From: Methylobacterium aquaticum
GTDB lineage: Bacteria > Pseudomonadota > Alphaproteobacteria > Rhizobiales > Beijerinckiaceae
Direction of reading: 5' to 3'
Length of the DNA stretch: 64,000 nt
Assembly (NCBI RefSeq): GCF_016804325.1
Contig: NZ_CP043627.1
Coordinates: 5,501,001-5,565,000, forward strand
Part shown: piece by piece, positions 30,512-38,670 of the stretch
Numbering within the stretch: the first letter of the stretch is position 1
Layout of the letters: the number at the start of each line of letters is the position of its first letter
Notes under the pieces: model-generated
The model's database searches: none
The model's input: only the letters and a program-made list of their open reading frames with translations
What the model was told of the DNA's origin: nothing
Made by a program: the position numbers and the translations under genes

Positions 30512-32146
30512 CTACTCGCCGTCGCTCCGCTTCTTCAGCACAACCGGCCGTAGCAGGAAGGCTGGGACGTGAGCCCCCATGCCGATCTCGGCCTCCGGCA
30601 TCGCGTCGTCGTCGCGGTGGCGGCCACGGTCGTTGCGGCGGCCGGCGGGACGCTCGTCCGCGTGACGGCGCTCGTCCGGCACCCGCCGCTCCGCGCCCGG
30701 TCGCGGCGCCTCGCCGTTGCGGCGCGGGGCGTGGGACTGGGTCGGCTCGGCCCGCTCCTGCCGGCCGCCTTCCTGGCGGGGAGCCTCCTGGCGGCCGCCT
30801 TCCTGGCGAGAACTCTCCTGACGGGTGCTCTCTTGGCGGGTGCTCTCTTCGCGACCGCCATCCTGGCGATTGCCGCGGGCGCGGCGACGGCGGGTCTCGT
30901 CCCGGCGTCCGCCCTCGTCGCGGCGGGAATCCGATCGCCCGGATTCGTCGCGGCGGCCCCCGCCGCGTCCGCCCCGGCTGCGGCGCTCAGGCTCGGCCGC
31001 CTCCTCGTCGGGCAGGCTGGCGAGGTCGCCCTCCGCCCAGGGAATCGGCTGGCCGATCAGCGTCTCGATCGCCGCGAGCGACTTCTCGTCGCCGCGGCCG
31101 ATCAGCGTGAAGGCGGCGCCGGCCCGGCCGGCCCGGCCGGTGCGGCCGATCCGGTGGACGTAATCCTCGGCGTGGTGCGGCACGTCGAAGTTGAAGACGT
31201 GGCTCACCGCCGGGATGTCGAGGCCGCGGGCGGCCACGTCGCTGGCCACGAGCAGCGGCACCTCGCCGGAGCGGAACGCGTCGAGCGCCGCCATGCGGGC
31301 CCGCTGGTCCATGTCGCCATGAAGGGCCGCGACGTTGAAGCCGTGGTTCGACAGCGACTTCTGCAGCTGCGCGACGTCGCGCTTGCGGTTGCAGAAGATG
31401 ATGCCGTTGTTCAGCTCGTCGGCGGCGCGGATCAGCTTGCGCAGGGTCTTGCGCTTCTGGTGCCCTTCCGCCCCCGTCGCGACCAGCCGCTGGGTGATGG
31501 TGCTGGCGGTCGAGGCGGGGCGCGCCACCTCGACGCGGACGGGATTGTGCAGGAAGTCGTCGGCGAGGCGCTGGATCTCCGGCGGCATCGTCGCGGAGAA
31601 GAACAGCGTCTGGCGCGTGAACGGCACCATCTTCACGATGCGCTCGATGTCGGGGATGAACCCCATGTCGAGCATCCGGTCGGCCTCGTCGATGACGAGG
31701 AGCTCGACGCCGTTGAGCAGCAGCTTGCCGCGCTCGAAATGGTCGAGGAGCCGCCCGGGAGTCGCGATCAGCACGTCGACGCCGCGGGTGATCTTGAGGT
31801 CCTGATCGGCGAACGAGACGCCGCCGATCAGGAGCGCCACGTTGAGCTTGTGGTTGGTGCCGTAGCGCTCGAAGTTCTCGACCACCTGCGCGGCGAGTTC
31901 GCGCGTCGGCTCGAGCACCAGCGTGCGCGGCATCCGCGCCCGGGCCCGGCCCTGTTCGAGCATGGTGAGCATCGGCAGCGTGAACGCCGCCGTCTTGCCG
32001 GTGCCGGTCTGGGCGACGCCCAGGACGTCGCGCCGGGCCAGAACGTGCGGAATGGCTTGGGCTTGGATCGGGGTCGGCGTGGTGTAGCCCGCGGCCTCGA
32101 CGGCCTGCTGGACCTTCTCGCTTAAACCCAGTTCGGCGAATGACAT
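30512..32146 (-). CDS. DEAD-box RNA helicase with repetitive Arg/Gln/Glu-rich tail
   Basis: The 544-residue product is of the RhlE-like group. Motifs: Q-motif (PTPIQAQAIP), AQTGTGKT (residues 45-52), PTRELA, ATPGR, DEAD (153-156), SAT, and HRIGRTGRAGRAG in the second RecA domain. The last 150 residues are low-complexity: an RGG-like RSRGGRGGGRRDE segment, then tandem RQES/RQEG units (about 430-462) and a basic end. Such tails bind RNA in related helicases. The start at 32146 gives the usual MSFAELGL N-terminus; in-frame sequence upstream is unsupported. Confidence 0.92.
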   Translation of the reverse strand: MSFAELGLSEKVQQAVEAAGYTTPTPIQAQAIPHVLARRDVLGVAQTGTGKTAAFTLPMLTMLEQGRARARMPRTLVLEPTRELAAQVVENFERYGTNHKLNVALLIGGVSFADQDLKITRGVDVLIATPGRLLDHFERGKLLLNGVELLVIDEADRMLDMGFIPDIERIVKMVPFTRQTLFFSATMPPEIQRLADDFLHNPVRVEVARPASTASTITQRLVATGAEGHQKRKTLRKLIRAADELNNGIIFCNRKRDVAQLQKSLSNHGFNVAALHGDMDQRARMAALDAFRSGEVPLLVASDVAARGLDIPAVSHVFNFDVPHHAEDYVHRIGRTGRAGRAGAAFTLIGRGDEKSLAAIETLIGQPIPWAEGDLASLPDEEAAEPERRSRGGRGGGRRDESGRSDSRRDEGGRRDETRRRRARGNRQDGGREESTRQESTRQESSRQEGGRQEAPRQEGGRQERAEPTQSHAPRRNGEAPRPGAERRVPDERRHADERPAGRRNDRGRHRDDDAMPEAEIGMGAHVPAFLLRPVVLKKRSDGE

Positions 32147-32520
32147 CCTGAAGAGAACCGTTGCGCGCGGGCGGATCGGGCCGGCGCGGAAGACACCGTC
32201 GCGGCAACGGCCGGGATGCAAAGTCGTTTCGCAGCCTGTCCCGCGCCGGAGACGCCGAGGCGGGACGTTCACGCCATTGCTCTGTCGCGCCTGCACGCGA
32301 CCGCCCGCAGGACACGCCCGATGCGGACCCGTTTGTCAAGGCCTGACCGTGATTCGTTCGGTGGACCGGACCGCCTCGGATGCCGCCGCGCCGGGCGCGC
32401 CGCCCCGCCCAGGCAGGACTTCCCGAGCAGGACTTCCCGGGCATGCCGATTGCGAGGGTCGCGGGAGCCTTGCGGGTGCGAGAGCCTCGTGGAGGCAAGA
32501 TGCTCAGGGAGGCGATGGCC
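32147..32520. other. Intergenic region upstream of the helicase gene
   Basis: The 374-base gap lies upstream of the leftward DEAD-box gene and downstream of a small leftward gene. It must contain the helicase promoter and possibly a long leader, as cold-responsive helicase mRNAs often have. I see no gene, repeat or recognised motif in it. Confidence 0.4.
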
Positions 32521-32772
32521 TCAAGGCCGCACCGGCGCGCTGCAGGGATCGAGGCGCGTGCGGTCCGCCTGGGTCGCTATCGATCCGGTGGTCTCGGGCT
32601 CGACGATACCGCGCAACGACGCGACCGCCTGCCCGCCGGGCGCCGCTGGCGGGCCGCCGCGCGAGGCGAGGTAGTGGGTCGCCGCCAGGGAGCCCGCGAC
32701 CGCGAACAGGGCGATCCGCCAGGTGCGGCGGAGCAGGGAAGGCGGCGCGGTCTCGCGCCCGAAAGCGTCCAT
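32521..32772 (-). CDS. Small single-pass membrane protein, function unknown
   Basis: The 83-residue product has an N-terminal cytoplasmic segment with paired arginines (LLRRTWR), one hydrophobic helix (about residues 20-38, IALFAVAGSLAATHYLASRG) and a polar Pro/Thr-rich tail. The ATG has GAGGA six bases upstream, which supports a real gene. No family was recognised. It is divergent from the outer-membrane protein gene at 32995. Confidence 0.6.
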   Translation of the reverse strand: MDAFGRETAPPSLLRRTWRIALFAVAGSLAATHYLASRGGPPAAPGGQAVASLRGIVEPETTGSIATQADRTRLDPCSAPVRP

Positions 32773-32994
32773 GGCGATTCCTCGGCGGAAGTGTGCACCA
32801 GGGACACTGGGGGATCATGGTTAATGCTAAATCACCGCGCTCGCTCGATTTTTTGGGTCCGCGCTCGCTCCCGATTCACGGTTCGTTGACGGGTGGGGGG
32901 GTAAACCCTGTCCTCGTTGCAGGAATGCGACAGACCGGGTGACCGACCGGGGATAGAAGCGCGCCGGCTCTCGCCAATCAGGACCAGTAAGACA

Positions 32995-33858
32995 ATGAAG
33001 AAGATCCTCCTCGCCTCCGTGGCCCTCGTCGGCCTGTCCGCTGCTGCCTCGGCCGCCGACCTGCCGCGCCGCGCGGCCCCGCCGCCGGTCTTCACCCCGG
33101 TGCCGGTGTTCACCTGGACGGGCTTCTACGCCGGTTTCAACGCCGGTTACGGCTTCGGCACCAATGACAACCGTGGCGCCACCGTCGTCGGCGTCGGCCC
33201 GGCCACCGGCCTCGTCGTCACCCCGACCGTGATCGCCTTCCCGGGCCAGCGCTCGACCGACGGCTTCGTCGGCGGCGGCCAGGTCGGCTACAACTACCAG
33301 TTCACCCCGGGCTCGGGCATCGTGGTCGGCGTCGAGGCCGACGCCCAGTACGTCGATTTCGGCCGTGACCGGAACCGCTTCGCCGCCACCGGCCCGATCG
33401 CCGCCCAGCAGGTGTTCAACCCGAACGGCGTCGCCGGCCTCGACTACTTCGGCACCGTGCGCGGCCGCCTCGGCTACGCCTTCGACCGTACCCTCGTGTA
33501 CGCCACCGGCGGTTTCGCCTACGGTTCGGGCGGCGGCCGCGACTTCGGTCTGCCGAACAGCTCGCGTGACGAGTTCCAGACCGGCTGGGTCGTCGGCGGC
33601 GGCGTCGAGTACGCCATGCCCACCGACTCGTTCCTGAACTTCTTCCGTTCGTCGGCCGTGACCCTCAAGGTCGAAGGCCTGTACGTGAACCTGGATCAGG
33701 GCAACCGCAACAACGGCGCCTTCGCCGTCAACAACGCCGGCACCGTGGTCGGCCTCGGCTCCCCGGGCGTGGTCGTCGTGAACGCCGGCCCGGTCCGTCG
33801 CGAGACCGAGTTCGCCGTCGTCCGCGCCGGCCTGAACTACAAGTTCAACGGCTTCTAG
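32995..33858 (+). CDS. Outer-membrane beta-barrel protein (Omp25/31-like porin family)
   Basis: The 287-residue product has a clear signal peptide (MKKILLASVALVGLSAAASA, cleavage before ADLP). Alternating amphipathic strands follow, including WTGFYAGFNAGYGFG and VGYNYQF, and the C-terminus RAGLNYKFNGF ends in phenylalanine as barrel proteins do. It is similar in layout to rhizobial Omp25/Omp31/RopB surface proteins. More CGT and other U-ending codons than its neighbours suggest high expression. A strong terminator follows. Confidence 0.9.
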   Translation: MKKILLASVALVGLSAAASAADLPRRAAPPPVFTPVPVFTWTGFYAGFNAGYGFGTNDNRGATVVGVGPATGLVVTPTVIAFPGQRSTDGFVGGGQVGYNYQFTPGSGIVVGVEADAQYVDFGRDRNRFAATGPIAAQQVFNPNGVAGLDYFGTVRGRLGYAFDRTLVYATGGFAYGSGGGRDFGLPNSSRDEFQTGWVVGGGVEYAMPTDSFLNFFRSSAVTLKVEGLYVNLDQGNRNNGAFAVNNAGTVVGLGSPGVVVVNAGPVRRETEFAVVRAGLNYKFNGF

Positions 33859-33888
33859 TCGTCGACATCCGTCACCGCGACGGAGCGG

Positions 33889-33913
33889 AGCCCGGCCTCA
33901 CGGCCGGGCTTTT
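33889..33913 (+). terminator. Rho-independent terminator of the outer-membrane protein gene
   Basis: Stem AGCCCGGCC and GGCCGGGCT with loop TCAC is followed by TTTT. It begins 30 bases after the stop codon. Confidence 0.85.
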
Positions 33914-33956
33914 CGCGTTCCGAGGCGCCGCATCGGCGTACCGGCGCGAGATCCAA

Positions 33957-33998
33957 CGACAAAGGGCCCGGCCGCTCACGCGGCCGGGCCCTTTGTCG
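33957..33998. terminator. Bidirectional terminator between omp and parE
   Basis: A perfect 19-base stem (CGACAAAGGGCCCGGCCGC and its complement) encloses loop TCAC. A-rich on one flank of the stem and T-rich on the other (AAAGGG...CCCTTT), it can work for rightward omp transcripts and leftward parE transcripts. Confidence 0.8.
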
Positions 33999-34044
33999 TA
34001 GCGTAGTCCGGGGGAGGGCGGTGCCGTCCCCCCGGAGGCCGGGT

Positions 34045-36191
34045 TCAGATGTCGAGCTCGATCTCGTCGGCGAAGACCGCCCGCTCGGAGATGAAGGCGA
34101 AGCGGGCCTCGGGCTTGTTGCCCATCAGCCGCTCGACCGTGTCGCCGGTGGCGTCACGCGCCTCCTCCACCACCTCGACCCGCAGGAGCGTGCGCTTCTT
34201 GGGGTCCATCGTGGTCTCCTTGAGCTGGCCCGGCATCATCTCGCCGAGGCCCTTGAAGCGCCCGATCTCGACCTTGCCCGACTTGAAGGTGGTCTTGAGC
34301 AGCTGCTCCTTGTGCCGGTCGTCCCGGGCATAAGCGCTCTTGGCGCCCTGCGTCAGCCGGTAGAGGGGAGGGACGGCGAGGTAGAGGTGCCCCTGCTCGA
34401 TCAGCTCCGGCATCTGCCGGTAGAAGAAGGTGATCAGCAGCGAGGCGATATGGGCGCCGTCGACGTCGGCATCGGTCATGATGATGACCTTCTCGTAGCG
34501 CAGGTCGTCGTGCCGGTACTGCTTGCCGATGCCGCAGCCGAGCGCCAGGATCAGGTCGGAGAGGAGCTGGTTGGCGCCGAGCTTGTCCCGGCTCGCCGAG
34601 GCGACGTTGAGGATCTTGCCGCGCAGGGGCAGGATCGCCTGAGTGGCGCGGTCGCGCGCCTGCTTGGCCGAGCCGCCGGCCGAATCGCCCTCGACGATGA
34701 AGATCTCGGAGCCCGCGGCCCCGGCCTTCGAGCAATCGGCGAGCTTGCCCGGCAGGCGCAGCTTACGGGTCGCGGTCTTGCGGGCGACCTCCTTCTCCTG
34801 GCGGCGGCGCAGGCGCTCCTCGGCCCGGTCGATCACCCAGTCGAGGAGCTTGTTGGCCTGGGCCGGGGAGGCGGCGAGCCAATGGTCGAAGGCGTCGCGG
34901 ATCGCCGCCTCGACGATGCGGGAGGCCTCCAGCGTCGCGAGCTTGTCCTTGGTCTGGCCCTGGAACTCCGGCTCGCGGATGAAGACCGACAGCATCGCCG
35001 CGCAGGTCGCCATCACGTCGTCGGCGGTGACCGAGGCCATCCGCTTGACCTGGCCGACCCGCTCGGCGTGGTCGCGCAAGCCCCGCAGCAGGGCCACCCG
35101 CATCCCGCTCTCGTGGGTGCCGCCCTCCGGCGTCGGGATGGTGTTGCAGTAGGAGGACGAGAAGCCGTCGTCGTTCGACAGCCAGACCATCGCCCATTCG
35201 AGCGAGCCGTGGCTGCCGGGACGGGTGATCTTGCCGGAAAAGACCCCGTCGGCGACGAGTTCCTTGCCGTCGATCTCGCGGGCGAGATAGTCCTTCAGGC
35301 CGGCGGGGAAGCGATGCACGGCTTCCGCCGGCACGTTCTCGACCCCTTCCAGCAGCACGGGGCGCAGCGCCAGCGGATCTCGACGCCGCCGAACAGATAG
35401 GCCTTCGAGCGCGCCATCTTGAACAGGCGGCGCGGATCGAATTTGTGCTCGCCGAAGATCTCGGCATCGGGATGGAACCGCACCCGCGTGCCGCGACGGT
35501 TCTGCACCCGGCCGATCGTCTCGATGCCGCCTTGCGCGTGGCCGCGGGAGAAGGTCTGGCGGTAGAGGGTCTGGTTGCGGGCGACCTCGACCTCGAGCAC
35601 GTCCGAAAGGGCGTTCACCACCGAGATGCCGACGCCGTGCAGGCCGCCTGAGGTCTCGTAGACCTTCGAATCGAACTTTCCGCCGGCATGCAGCGTGGTC
35701 ATGATGACCTCGAGCGCCGACTTGCCCGGAAATTTCGGGTGCGGGTCGACCGGAATGCCGCGGCCGTTATCGGTCACGACGAGGCAGCCATCCTCCTGCA
35801 GCTCCACCTCGATGAAGCTGGCATGGCCCGCCACGGCCTCGTCCATCGAGTTGTCGATCACCTCGGCGAAGAGGTGGTGCAGGGCCTTCTCGTCGGTGCC
35901 GCCGATATACATGCCGGGCCGGCGCCGCACCGGCTCCAGCCCCTCCAGCACCTCGATCGCCGAGGCGTCGTAGCCGGCCTCCGCGGCCTCCGCCGGCGGG
36001 GGCACGGCGACGGGCTTCGGGCGCTTCACCGCCTCCGCCTTCAGCGGATCCGCCGGGGGCTTCGCCTCCGGTCGCTTGGGGTCGGGCGGCGTTCCGGGCG
36101 GCTTGCCGCCGGCGCCGAACAGGTCTCGTGCGGCCTCGCTCACGCGACGGCCTCGCGGTGGGGGAAGGGCTCTGGCAGCATTCGAGGTCAT
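34045..36191 (-). CDS. parE: DNA topoisomerase IV subunit B, with apparent -1 frameshift
   Basis: ParE is encoded in two overlapping frames. The upstream frame (36191 down to 35295) holds the GHKL ATPase: EVIDNSMDEAVAGHA, DNGRGIPV and GGLHGVGISVVNALS, after a Pro/Lys-rich N-terminal tail. The downstream frame (35358 down to 34045) holds the transducer and TOPRIM parts: IVEGDSAGGSAKQARDR and MTDADVDGAHI. Frame changes within a C-run near 35357-35362; one added C would restore a continuous protein of about 715 residues (CAP-V-LLEGVENV). As ParE is normally essential, a sequencing error or a recoding event is more likely than a true pseudogene. The start at 36191 follows AGGGAAAGG; a TTG at 36212 is possible. 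Confidence 0.88.
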
Positions 36192-36364
36192 CCTTTCCCT
36201 ATACCGGAACAAACGCGGAACAAAAAGGGCCTTTGCGCGGCGTTGGGGTGTGGCGAACGGGCATGGTCGGGCGGCGCGGAATCACCCGGCAGCAGAACCC
36301 GTACCAGAGTCACCGAGACGTAAACAAATTCCCTTAAAGCCCGGTGACGCGCGCGATGCCCCCC

Positions 36365-36389
36365 GGAACCTCGGCCGTCACCGCCCGTT
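36365..36389 (+). promoter_or_regulatory. EcfG-type general stress promoter for a small gene
   Basis: GGAAC, a 16-base spacer, and CGTT form a perfect match to the EcfG consensus, ending 58 bases before the ATG of the 62-residue gene and pointing towards it. It lies in the 256-base divergent region between parE and that gene. Confidence 0.65.
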
Positions 36390-36447
36390 GACCGGACGGC
36401 CGCCCCTGACGCCGGACGGGATCGCGCGCCGCAGGAGCGTTCCGACG

Positions 36448-36636
36448 ATGAAAACCGTCAACCGCCACGCCCGTCATCTCGCCCTCGCCCGTGCCGAGCA
36501 GGCCGCCGGCCAGGCTTTCGGCTTTGCCGAGGATGGCGTCGGCGCGGCGGCGGTCGGGCTGGGACGCGTGGCGATGACGGCGACCGGCGCCGCGGTTGCG
36601 GCGGCCTTCGCGGCGACCCTCGCCTGGGCGTTCTGA
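36448..36636 (+). CDS. Small stress-promoted protein with C-terminal hydrophobic helix, unknown
   Basis: The 62-residue product starts MKTVNRHARHLALARAEQ and has a basic, helical N-terminal half and an Ala/Gly-rich hydrophobic C-terminal helix (about residues 38-62) ending in AWAF. AGGAG lies ten bases before the ATG. A perfect EcfG promoter precedes it. I recognise no family. It may be a membrane-associated stress protein. The following 212 bases before treZ contain no further feature that I can identify. Confidence 0.6.
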   Translation: MKTVNRHARHLALARAEQAAGQAFGFAEDGVGAAAVGLGRVAMTATGAAVAAAFAATLAWAF

Positions 36637-36848
36637 GGCTTCCTCGCGCTCCGACGCTGTCCCGCGCGGCCATCGTCGCCGGGCGTCGCTCCGGCCATTG
36701 CCGACGGCGCGGGCCGCCTTAGCTCCCGTATCGCAGCGCGGTCGTCGCAATGCGGGACGACCCCGCGGAACCTGCCCACAGCCACCGAATTTCCTGAGCG
36801 GCGCCCCACGCCGTTCGCACACTCTCGCTTTCGAAGGATGGTGGCCCG

Positions 36849-38669
36849 ATGCGGCGCACCCACAGCATGCCATTCGGTGCGGAGATCGGACCGGAGGGGG
36901 TACGCTTCGCCCTCTGGGCGCCGACCGCGAAGAGCGTCGCCCTTGTGGTCGATGGGACGGATCACCCACTGGAGGATCAAGGCGAGGGCTGGCGGCGCCT
37001 GACGGTGCCGGGCCTGCGCGCCGGCGCCCGCTACGGCTACCGGATCGACGGCGACCTCGTGGTGCCCGATCCCGCCTCGCGCTTCCAGCCGGAGGACGTG
37101 TCGGGCCTGTCCGAGGTGATCGACCCCGCCGGCTTCCCGTGGACCGACGGGGCCTGGGCCGGGCGCCCGTTCGAGGAGACGGTGATCTACGAGTGCCATG
37201 TCGGCACCGCGACGCCGGAAGGCACCTACGCGGCCCTCTCCGAAAAGCTCGAATCCCTGCGCGACCTCGGCGTCACGGCGATCGAGTTGCTGCCGCTCGC
37301 CGACTTCAAGGGCACCCGCAACTGGGGCTATGACGGCGTGCTGCCCTACGCGCCGGATGCGGCCTACGGCACTCCGGACGACCTGCGCCGTCTCGTCGAC
37401 CGGGCGCATGCGCTCGGCCTGATGGTCTTCCTCGACGTGGTCTACAACCATTTCGGCCCGGCCGGGAACTATCTCCACGCCTATGCCGAGACGTTCTTCA
37501 CCGAGCGCCACCCGACGCCGTGGGGCGCCGGCATCAACTTCGACGGCAAGACCTCCGGCCGGGTGGTGCGGGACTACTTCGTCCACAACTCGCTGTACTG
37601 GCTCGACGAGTTCCACATCGACGGCCTGCGCTTCGACGCCGTCCACGCCATCCAGGACGATTCCAACAAGCACTTCCTGGCCGAGCTGGCCGAGCGGATC
37701 CGCGCGGCAAACCCCGATCGCCCGATCCACCTGATGCTGGAGAACGAGGCCAACCAGGCCCGCTGGCTGGAGCGGGACGGCGCCGGCCAGCCGATCCTGC
37801 ACAGCGCCCAATGGGCCGACGACACCCATCACGGCTGGCACATCCTGCTGACGGGCGAGGATTCCGGCTACTACGAGAGCTTCTCCGACAAGCCGGCGGC
37901 GCATCTCGCCCGCAGCCTGGCGGAGGGCTTCGCCTACCAGGGCGAGCCGTTCAAGACCCTTGACGACCACCCCCGCGGCGAGCCGTCCGGCCACCTGCCG
38001 CCCTCGGCCTTCGTCACCTTCCTGCAGAACCACGATCAGGTCGGCAACCGGGCTCTGGGCGAGCGGCTGAGCCACCTCGCCGATCCGGGCAAGCTGGCGC
38101 TGGCCCGGGCCGGCCTGCTGCTCAGCCCGCAGATCCCGATGCTGTGGATGGGCGAGGAATGGTCGGCCTCGACGCCGTTCCTGTTCTTCGTCGATTTCGC
38201 CCCCGACGAGGAGCTGAACAAGGCGGTGCGCGACGGTCGTCGGCGCGAGTTCAAGAGCTTCGCCGCCTTCGCCGACGAGGAGAAGGCGAAAACAATTCCC
38301 GACCCCACCGCCGCCGAGACGTTCCGGCGCTCGACGCTCGACTGGGCCGAGCGGACGAACTCGCCGCATCGCGAGGTCCTGGCCGACACGACGGCGCTGC
38401 TCGCCCTGCGCCAGCGCGAGGTTGTGCCGCTGTTGAAGACGGCGTGGAAGGGCGGTTCCTACGTGCTGCCGCGGCCGGACGTGATCGACGTGACGTGGTC
38501 CTTCGCCGGCGGCTCGCTGCGCTTCGTCGGGGTCTTCGGCGGCGACGCGTACGAGCCGGGGCCGCTGCCCGGCCGCGTCGTCTGGCGCTCGCCGTCGGTC
38601 TCGCAGAACGAGGACGGCGCCCTGGTCCTGCCCGCCTGGTCGGGTGTGTTCGTGAAAGAGGTGTTTTGA
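36849..38669 (+). CDS. treZ: Malto-oligosyltrehalose trehalohydrolase
   Basis: The 606-residue GH13 enzyme releases trehalose from maltooligosyl-trehalose made by TreY. Residues 1-100 form the N-terminal beta-domain; the catalytic residues are Asp263 (DGLRFDAVHAI), Glu298 (MLENEAN) and Asp396 (LQNHDQVGN). The family marker LLPLADFKGTRNWGYDGV is present. The ATG has GAAGGATG-type sequence upstream. The TreY domain is encoded next, one base after the stop, so TreZ and TreY are co-translated. Confidence 0.95.
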   Translation: MRRTHSMPFGAEIGPEGVRFALWAPTAKSVALVVDGTDHPLEDQGEGWRRLTVPGLRAGARYGYRIDGDLVVPDPASRFQPEDVSGLSEVIDPAGFPWTDGAWAGRPFEETVIYECHVGTATPEGTYAALSEKLESLRDLGVTAIELLPLADFKGTRNWGYDGVLPYAPDAAYGTPDDLRRLVDRAHALGLMVFLDVVYNHFGPAGNYLHAYAETFFTERHPTPWGAGINFDGKTSGRVVRDYFVHNSLYWLDEFHIDGLRFDAVHAIQDDSNKHFLAELAERIRAANPDRPIHLMLENEANQARWLERDGAGQPILHSAQWADDTHHGWHILLTGEDSGYYESFSDKPAAHLARSLAEGFAYQGEPFKTLDDHPRGEPSGHLPPSAFVTFLQNHDQVGNRALGERLSHLADPGKLALARAGLLLSPQIPMLWMGEEWSASTPFLFFVDFAPDEELNKAVRDGRRREFKSFAAFADEEKAKTIPDPTAAETFRRSTLDWAERTNSPHREVLADTTALLALRQREVVPLLKTAWKGGSYVLPRPDVIDVTWSFAGGSLRFVGVFGGDAYEPGPLPGRVVWRSPSVSQNEDGALVLPAWSGVFVKEVF

Positions 38670-38670
38670 G

